Source of the DNA: a bacterium | Lineage (GTDB): Bacteria; Pseudomonadota; Alphaproteobacteria; Rhizobiales; Xanthobacteraceae | Direction: 5' to 3' | DNA: 8,442 nucleotides | Assembly: GCA_029946075.1 (NCBI GenBank) | Contig: JAQSDT010000043.1 | Span: 1-8,442 of the forward strand | In this document: positions 1-4,556 of the stretch, in pieces | Layout of the letters: every line of letters begins with the position of its first letter | Numbering within the stretch: position 1 is the first letter of the stretch | Notes under the pieces: generated by a model | Databases searched by the model: none | What the model was told of the DNA's origin: nothing | The model's input: the letters and a program-made list of their open reading frames with translations, nothing else | Translations under genes and position numbers: made by a program

Positions 1-11
1 GGACTCTCGAG

Positions 12-45
12 ATTCCGGGTTCGCGTCTTCGACGCGCCCCGGAAT
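12..45. repeat. REP-like palindromic hairpin upstream of mdh
   Basis: The arms ATTCCGGG (12-19) and CCCGGAAT (38-45), with inner arms CGCGTC (22-27) and GACGCG (31-36) and a TTC loop, form a near-perfect stem-loop of about 14 bp with a small TT/C internal mismatch. The flanks CTCGAG and TGACG and the arm sequence resemble a dispersed palindrome that I recall as frequent between genes in Bradyrhizobium and Rhodopseudomonas genomes. It may act as a terminator or RNA-stabilising end of the gene upstream of the window, but no T-tract follows on the + strand. The structure is seen directly; the repeat-family assignment is from memory. Confidence 0.6.
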
Positions 46-202
46 GACGTCAGTCTTATCGCGCTGGTATACCTCTGACCGAAATCAAGGCAGGGCCGAT
101 AATTGGGCATAGGTTGACTTGAACGGGTCCCTCGAAAGGGATAACCAGCCATCCAGCTTCCTTCTAATCCTTCTCCCAAGACCTTCACAGGATAGATTTC
201 CC

Positions 203-1171
203 ATGGCGCGTGACAAGATTGCTTTGATTGGCTCCGGTCAGATCGGCGGAACACTGGCTCATCTCATCGGCCTGAAGGAGCTCGGCGACGTCGTGATGTT
301 CGACATCGCCGAGGGCGTGCCGCAGGGCAAGTCGCTCGACATCGCGCAATCCTCGCCGGTCGACGGTTTCGATGCGAACTTCACCGGCGCCAATTCCTAT
401 GAGGCGCTCGACAACGCCAAGGTCTGCATCGTCACCGCCGGCGTGCCGCGCAAGCCCGGCATGAGCCGCGACGACCTTCTCTCCATCAACCTCAAGGTCA
501 TGGAGCAGGTCGGCGCCGGCATCAAGAAGTACGCCCCCGACGCCTTCGTCATCTGCATCACCAACCCGCTGGATGCGATGGTGTGGGCGCTGCAGAAGGC
601 TTCGGGCCTGCCGCACAAGAAGGTGGTCGGCATGGCCGGCGTGCTGGATTCCTCGCGCTTCCGCTATTTCCTCGCCGATGAATTCAACGTCTCGGTCGAG
701 GACGTCACCGCGTTCGTGCTCGGCGGCCACGGCGACACCATGGTGCCGCTGACCCGCTACTCCACCGTCGCCGGCATCCCGCTGCCCGATCTTGTCAAGA
801 TGGGCTGGACCTCGCAGGCGCGCATCGACGAGATCGTCGACCGCACCCGCAATGGCGGCGCCGAGATCGTCAACCTGCTCAAGACCGGTTCGGCCTTCTA
901 CGCCCCGGCAGCGTCCGCGATCGCGATGGCGGAAAGCTATCTGAAGGACAAGAAGCGCGTGCTGGCCTGCGCCGCCTACCTCAATGGCGAATACGCCGTG
1001 AAGGACATGTATGTCGGCGTGCCCGTCGTCATCGGCTCGAAGGGTGTCGAGCGCATTGTCGAGATCGAGCTGGCCGGCAAGGACCGCGAAGCGTTCGACA
1101 AGTCGGTTGGCGCCGTTCAGGGCCTGGTCGATGCCTGCAAGAAGATCGCGCCCGACCTGCTCGGCCGTTGA
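203..1171 (+). CDS. mdh: Malate dehydrogenase (LDH-like, NAD-dependent)
   Basis: Catalyses the reversible NAD-dependent oxidation of malate to oxaloacetate in the cytoplasmic citric acid cycle. The 322-residue product has the Rossmann loop GSGQIGG (10-16) with Asp34 at the end of the second strand, as expected for NAD preference, the substrate loop VPRKPGMSRDD (81-91) carrying the malate-binding arginines, NPLD (121-124), DSSRF (149-153) and the catalytic GGHGDTM with His176. Length and motifs fit the LDH-like MDH group used by alphaproteobacteria. The frame is open further upstream to a TTG at 119, but the ATG at 203 is preferred: homologues begin MARDKIALIG, and AGGA (189-192) lies 10 nt before it. 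It heads the cluster, 133 bp before sucC. No defects are seen. The identification is secure. Confidence 0.97.
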   Translation: MARDKIALIGSGQIGGTLAHLIGLKELGDVVMFDIAEGVPQGKSLDIAQSSPVDGFDANFTGANSYEALDNAKVCIVTAGVPRKPGMSRDDLLSINLKVMEQVGAGIKKYAPDAFVICITNPLDAMVWALQKASGLPHKKVVGMAGVLDSSRFRYFLADEFNVSVEDVTAFVLGGHGDTMVPLTRYSTVAGIPLPDLVKMGWTSQARIDEIVDRTRNGGAEIVNLLKTGSAFYAPAASAIAMAESYLKDKKRVLACAAYLNGEYAVKDMYVGVPVVIGSKGVERIVEIELAGKDREAFDKSVGAVQGLVDACKKIAPDLLGR

Positions 1172-1180
1172 TTTTATTCA

Positions 1181-1208
1181 GCTTTCGCCTCGGAAACGGG
1201 GCGAAAGC
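1181..1208 (+). other. 12-bp GAAA-tetraloop hairpin after mdh
   Basis: Arms GCTTTCGCCTCG (1181-1192) and CGGGGCGAAAGC (1197-1208) pair over 12 bp with a single T-G wobble and close on a GAAA loop (1193-1196), a stable GNRA tetraloop. It starts 9 nt after the mdh stop. The following bases, GTTTCGGGG, do not give a proper U-tract, so it is more likely an mRNA 3'-end stabiliser, a processing site or a weak attenuator than a full intrinsic terminator. The structure is seen; the role is inferred. Confidence 0.65.
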
Positions 1209-1226
1209 GTTTCGGGGTTGCAGTTA

Positions 1227-1256
1227 TATTGGTATATGGTATGCCAACTACCAATA
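1227..1256. promoter_or_regulatory. Candidate operator dyad upstream of sucC
   Basis: TATTGGTA (1227-1234) and TACCAATA (1249-1256) are a perfect 8-bp inverted repeat. Nested between them is TGGTATGCCA (1237-1246), one base from the perfect palindrome TGGTATACCA, and TTGGTAT (1229-1235) also mirrors ATGCCAA (1241-1247) with one mismatch. This AT-rich block stands out from its GC-rich surroundings. TTGGTA/TACCAA half sites are typical of GntR-family (FadR/PdhR-like) operators, so a repressor site controlling sucC onward is plausible. TTGCAG (1218-1223) with TATGCC (1240-1245) at 16 bp spacing could be an overlapping promoter, but the match is weak. No regulator gene is in the window. Confidence 0.4.
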
Positions 1257-1291
1257 CCGGTGAGCTGAAGAACTTGCCGCATTGAGGGTTT

Positions 1292-1297
1292 GGGGAG
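1292..1297 (+). promoter_or_regulatory. Ribosome binding site of sucC
   Basis: GGGGAG lies 7 nt before the ATG at 1305. It excludes the in-frame TTG at 1290, which precedes and overlaps this site, and so fixes the sucC start. Confidence 0.75.
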
Positions 1298-1304
1298 CGT
1301 CCAG

Positions 1305-2504
<1,200 letters not shown>

Positions 2505-2506
2505 CG

Positions 2507-2983
2507 ATGGCTGACCATCTCGCCGCACCGACTGCGCTGGAAGAGCACCGCAAGCTCGCGGTCTTTGCGGGCGAATGGGCTGGCGAGGAAATGGTCTATC
2601 CGTCGCGCTGGACTGCGGGCGGCCCTGCGACCTCGCGCGTGGTTTCGCGCATGGATCTCAACGGCTTCTATCTGATCCAGGACAGCGTTCAGATGCGCGA
2701 CGGTGCGGCGACCTTCGCCACCCATGGCGTGTTCACCTACGACCGCGAGGACCGGACCTACAAATTGTTCTGGCACGATTCGCTCGGCTACTACTCGCCG
2801 GCGCCGGCCTCCGGCGGCTGGGCGGCCAAATCGCTGATCCTCGTGCGCGGCTCGCTGCGCGGCAACGCGCGCCACGTCTACGAAGTCATCGACAACGACA
2901 ACTACACCATGAAGATCCAGTTCTCGCCGGATTCCGAAGGGTGGAGCGACGTTCTCACCGGCACCTACCGGCGCATTCACTGA
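2507..2983 (+). CDS. DUF1579-like protein between sucC and sucD
   Basis: The 158-residue protein has no signal peptide or membrane segment, so it is probably cytoplasmic. It opens with a short helix-like stretch and FAGEWAGEEMVYP (20-32), followed by alternating hydrophobic/polar strands rich in aromatic and charged residues: GFYLIQDSVQMRDG (53-66), HGVFTYDREDRTYKLFWHDS (73-92), YTMKIQFSPD (133-142) and the end LTGTYRRI (150-157). This pattern, with the early G-E-W-x-G and repeated strands, fits DUF1579, a small calycin-like beta-barrel family without known biochemical function; the assignment is from memory of the family. It begins 2 bp after sucC and ends 46 bp before sucD, so it is almost certainly cotranscribed with and translationally coupled to succinyl-CoA synthetase. 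A role in assembly, ligand sensing or protection of the enzyme is only a guess. Composition and codon use match the neighbours, so it does not look recently acquired. Confidence 0.85.
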   Translation: MADHLAAPTALEEHRKLAVFAGEWAGEEMVYPSRWTAGGPATSRVVSRMDLNGFYLIQDSVQMRDGAATFATHGVFTYDREDRTYKLFWHDSLGYYSPAPASGGWAAKSLILVRGSLRGNARHVYEVIDNDNYTMKIQFSPDSEGWSDVLTGTYRRIH

Positions 2984-3029
2984 TCCCCTTCAACCCGTCA
3001 CCGATCATCTCGCGAAAGTAGCAGCAGTC

Positions 3030-3914
3030 ATGTCCGTTCTGATCGACAAGAACACCAAAGTCATCTGCCAGGGTTTCACCGGCAAGAACGGCACCTTCCA
3101 TTCGGAAGCCGCGATCGCATACGGCACCAAGATGGTCGGCGGCACCTCGCCGGGCAAAGGCGGTTCGACGCATCTGAACCTGCCGGTGTTCGACACCGTG
3201 CGCGAGGCGCGCGAAAAGACCGGCGCCGATGCGTCCGTGATCTACGTGCCGCCGCCGGGCGCGGCGGACGCGATCTGCGAAGCGATCGATGCGGAAATTC
3301 CGCTGATCGTCTGCATCACCGAAGGCATTCCGGTGCTCGACATGGTGCGCGTGAAGCGCTCGCTGTCGGGATCGAAGTCGCGGCTGATCGGGCCGAACTG
3401 CCCGGGCGTGATGACCGCAGGCGAGTGCAAGATCGGCATCATGCCGGCCAACATCTTCAAGCCCGGCAGCGTCGGCATCGTGTCGCGATCGGGCACGTTG
3501 ACTTACGAAGCCGTGTTCCAGACCACCCAGGAAGGCCTCGGCCAGACCACCGCGGTCGGCATCGGCGGCGACCCGGTCAAGGGCACCGAATTCATCGACG
3601 TGCTGGAGATGTTCCTGGCCGACGACAAGACCACCTCGATCATCATGATCGGCGAAATCGGCGGTTCGGCCGAGGAAGACGCCGCCCAGTTCATCAAGGA
3701 CGAGGCCAAGCGGGGTCGCAAGAAGCCGATGGTTGGTTTCATCGCCGGTGTTACCGCACCTCCCGGCCGTCGCATGGGTCATGCCGGCGCGATCATCTCC
3801 GGTGGCAAGGGCGACGCCGGTTCCAAGACCTCGGCGATGGAAGCGGCCGGAATCACGGTCTCTCCGTCCCCGGCACGGCTCGGTCACACCCTTGCCGAAA
3901 AATTGCGGGGCTAG
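3030..3914 (+). CDS. sucD: Succinyl-CoA synthetase, alpha subunit
   Basis: The alpha subunit binds CoA and carries the histidine that is transiently phosphorylated in the succinyl-CoA synthetase reaction; it forms the enzyme with SucC. The 294-residue protein has an N-terminal CoA-binding Rossmann domain with GFTGKNGTFHSE (15-26) and VGGTSPGKGG (36-45), then YVPPPGAADA (72-81), ITEGIP (96-101), GPNCPG (121-126), SRSGTLTYE (152-160), and the active-site RRMGHAGAI, with phospho-His251. E. coli SucD is about 289 residues, so it is complete. Homologues start MSVLIDKNTK, which supports the ATG at 3030, although the Shine-Dalgarno is poor (GAAAG at 3014-3018, 11 nt away), suggesting that expression depends on the upstream gene's translation. 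Its last 39 coding bases plus one are repeated with 36/40 identity at 4372-4411. Confidence 0.97.
   Translation: MSVLIDKNTKVICQGFTGKNGTFHSEAAIAYGTKMVGGTSPGKGGSTHLNLPVFDTVREAREKTGADASVIYVPPPGAADAICEAIDAEIPLIVCITEGIPVLDMVRVKRSLSGSKSRLIGPNCPGVMTAGECKIGIMPANIFKPGSVGIVSRSGTLTYEAVFQTTQEGLGQTTAVGIGGDPVKGTEFIDVLEMFLADDKTTSIIMIGEIGGSAEEDAAQFIKDEAKRGRKKPMVGFIAGVTAPPGRRMGHAGAIISGGKGDAGSKTSAMEAAGITVSPSPARLGHTLAEKLRG
3866..3905 (+). repeat. sucD 3'-end repeat, copy 1 (intact gene)
   Basis: These 40 bases encode residues PSPARLGHTLAEKL near the SucD C-terminus and recur at 4372-4411 in the same orientation with four mismatches (3876, 3884, 3886, 3891). Offset between copies is 506 bp. Confidence 0.85.
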
Positions 3915-3991
3915 CGAAGCTAGAGCGCGGCGACCAACCCGCCGCCATGGGTGCCTGCAGTCGTGAGGCGGCAGCGCGCATGGTCACCACC

Positions 3992-4031
3992 AAAAAAGAA
4001 AATCTCCGCACATGATGCGGAGATTGCTTTT
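3992..4031. terminator. Bidirectional intrinsic terminator between sucD and the small minus-strand gene
   Basis: AATCTCCGCA (4001-4010) and TGCGGAGATT (4016-4025) form a perfect 10-bp stem with a 5-nt CATGA loop. On the minus strand the stem is followed by TTCTTTTTT (4000 down to 3992), a strong U-tract, 20 nt beyond the stop of the small gene. On the + strand it is followed by GCTTTT (4026-4031), a shorter U-tract, and could stop transcription coming out of sucD. The A-rich left flank can also pair with this T-run, extending the stem. This is the typical arrangement between convergent genes. Confidence 0.88.
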
Positions 4032-4051
4032 GGGGGCGTCTATTCGGCCCC

Positions 4052-4129
4052 TTACTTCAGAAGCATAATCAGTACCTGGATGGCTGCCAACAACGTGCCG
4101 GCGACGATCCAAGGATATGCGTCTTTCAT
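4052..4129 (-). CDS. 25-aa single-pass membrane protein, unknown function
   Basis: The gene runs from the ATG at 4129 to the TAA at 4054-4052 and encodes 25 residues: a polar start MKDAYP, an uninterrupted hydrophobic stretch from about Trp7 to Leu24 (including WIVAGTLLAA and VLIMLL), and a final Lys. This is one transmembrane helix with almost no extramembrane part. Support for a real gene is strong for its size: GAGGAG sits exactly 6 nt before the ATG, and a textbook terminator with a U-tract follows 20 nt after the stop. The frame remains open further upstream to 4285, but that extension lacks a ribosome binding site with comparable spacing and has unremarkable composition, so the short form is preferred. 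It is convergent to sucD and divergent from sucA. Proteins of this type often act as accessory subunits or regulators of membrane complexes, but I recognise no family and assign no function. Confidence 0.72.
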   Translation of the reverse strand: MKDAYPWIVAGTLLAAIQVLIMLLK

Positions 4130-4135
4130 TTTCAG

Positions 4136-4141
4136 CTCCTC
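4136..4141 (-). promoter_or_regulatory. Ribosome binding site of the small membrane protein gene
   Basis: GAGGAG on the minus strand, 6 nt before the ATG at 4129, is close to the ideal Shine-Dalgarno sequence and spacing. It decides the start within a longer open frame. Confidence 0.75.
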
Positions 4142-4146
4142 AGGTT

Positions 4147-4197
4147 GGGGATCTGTGGAGGTACATTCCTGATTAGGAATGCACCTTGAAGATCCCC
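4147..4197 (-). promoter_or_regulatory. Two-tier stem-loop in the leader of the small membrane protein gene
   Basis: Outer arms GGGGATC (4147-4153) and GATCCCC (4191-4197) pair perfectly over 7 bp. Inner arms GGTACATTCCT (4160-4170) and AGGAATGCACC (4175-4185) pair over 11 bp with one mismatch, closed by a 4-nt loop GATT. A 6-nt/5-nt internal loop separates the tiers. On the minus strand the structure ends 5 nt before the GAGGAG of the small gene, so it probably lies in its 5' untranslated region or over its promoter. It could be a translational control element or a protein operator. No T-tract follows, so it is not a terminator. It matches no riboswitch that I recognise. Confidence 0.55.
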
Positions 4198-4202
4198 TCC
4201 TG

Positions 4203-4230
4203 GGCAGCACGTTCCGGACGTAATGCTGCC
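4203..4230. other. Stem-loop GGCAGC/GCTGCC
   Basis: GGCAGCA (4203-4209) and TGCTGCC (4224-4230) are a perfect 7-bp inverted repeat; the sequence between them contains ACGT-TCCGG-ACGT, which can pair further. It lies 5 bp from the two-tier stem-loop at 4147-4197, so on the minus strand the two would form consecutive hairpins if both are transcribed. Structure seen; function unknown. Confidence 0.4.
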
Positions 4231-4331
4231 AATCGGCAACCGCAAGTGCGCCTGACGAAAAAGTCTCGCGCGTCAGTTGATCCAAATCCAGTCAGCGAGC
4301 AGCGTCGGGTTACGTGCTCCCAAGCCGGGGG

Positions 4332-4411
4332 CGGTTCCACGATCGCGGCCGGTTGCGAATCCTGGTCCCCTGTCCCCGGCAAGGCTCGGACGCACCATTG
4401 CCGAAAAATTG
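4332..4411 (+). pseudogene. Decayed second copy of the sucD 3' end
   Basis: Bases 4372-4411 match 3866-3905 at 36 of 40 positions. In the frame that parallels sucD this reads SPARLGRTIAEKL against SPARLGHTLAEKL; two of the four changes are silent (CGG/AGG for Arg, GGT/GGA for Gly) and the other two give His to Arg and Leu to Ile. Further 5' the similarity is broken by gaps but collinear: CGGTTCCA (4332-4339 versus 3818-3825), GCGGCCGG (4345-4352 versus 3843-3850), AATC (4358-4361 versus 3851-3854). The fragment has no start, no ribosome binding site and no SucD ending, and its frame runs on to a stop at 4478-4480. It is a remnant, not a gene, and marks a past duplication, insertion or recombination at the end of sucD. 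Confidence 0.75.
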
Positions 4412-4453
4412 AAGTTTCAATTCAATCCTTGGTTCTTTTGGGCGCGAAACTTC
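4411..4453. promoter_or_regulatory. 8-bp inverted repeat upstream of sucA
   Basis: GAAGTTTC (4411-4418) and GAAACTTC (4446-4453) form a perfect inverted repeat with a 27-nt spacer in a relatively AT-rich stretch 104-146 bp before the sucA start. TTGAAGTTTCAA (4409-4420) is itself nearly palindromic. It could be an operator near a sucA promoter or a loose hairpin. Evidence is limited to symmetry and position. Confidence 0.25.
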
Positions 4454-4556
4454 GGTCCAAATAGGGTAAAGGTGATTTAACCCGCCGGTCCGGGCTTCCG
4501 GGCTGGCCGAAGCGCCGTTTTCCATGCGCCAAAGCTAAAATCACCAGGACGCCCAT

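Larger units (their letters stand above)
3915..4556. other. 642-bp sucD-sucA gap: contents
   Basis: This gap is long for an otherwise compact cluster. From left to right it holds a short CTAGC-GAA-GCTAG palindrome spanning the sucD stop (3911-3923), a bidirectional terminator (3992-4031), a minus-strand 25-codon membrane protein gene (4052-4129), three stem-loops (4147-4197, 4203-4230, 4252-4276), a decayed second copy of the sucD 3' end (about 4332-4411), an inverted repeat (4411-4453) and the sucA ribosome binding site AGGA (4546-4549). A possible sucA promoter, TTGGGC (4438-4443) and TAGGGT (4462-4467) at 18 bp spacing, is only a weak match. Other open frames here lack ribosome binding sites and family resemblance, so no further genes are called. 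Confidence 0.8.

Noticed and set aside
114..142. TTGACT (114-119) with AGGGAT (137-142) as an mdh promoter
   Set aside because: The -35 match is good but no acceptable -10 lies at 16-18 bp; GATAAC (140-145) would need a 20-bp spacer. The promoter of mdh cannot be placed from sequence alone.
119..202. 28-residue N-terminal extension of Mdh from TTG 119
   Set aside because: There is no ribosome binding site before TTG 119, the extension is unlike MDH, and ATG 203 gives the usual family N-terminus.
2955..3887. 310-codon open frame on the minus strand
   Set aside because: Antisense shadow of sucD; Arg/His/Asp-rich with no recognisable domain.
4129..4200. Leader peptide frames inside the small gene's hairpin (ATG at 4166 or GTG near 4183, minus strand)
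   Set aside because: The ATG frame has AGGA directly abutting the start with no spacing, and the GTG frame stops after three codons. Both are too weak to call.
4130..4285. Longer version of the small minus-strand gene (77 codons)
   Set aside because: The extension would be translated through the two-tier hairpin, its composition looks non-coding, and the internal ATG at 4129 has the ideal ribosome binding site.
4277..4480. 67-codon + strand open frame containing the SucD-like segment
   Set aside because: It has no ribosome binding site and matches only the SucD end over about 13 residues; it is treated as a remnant, not an expressed gene.
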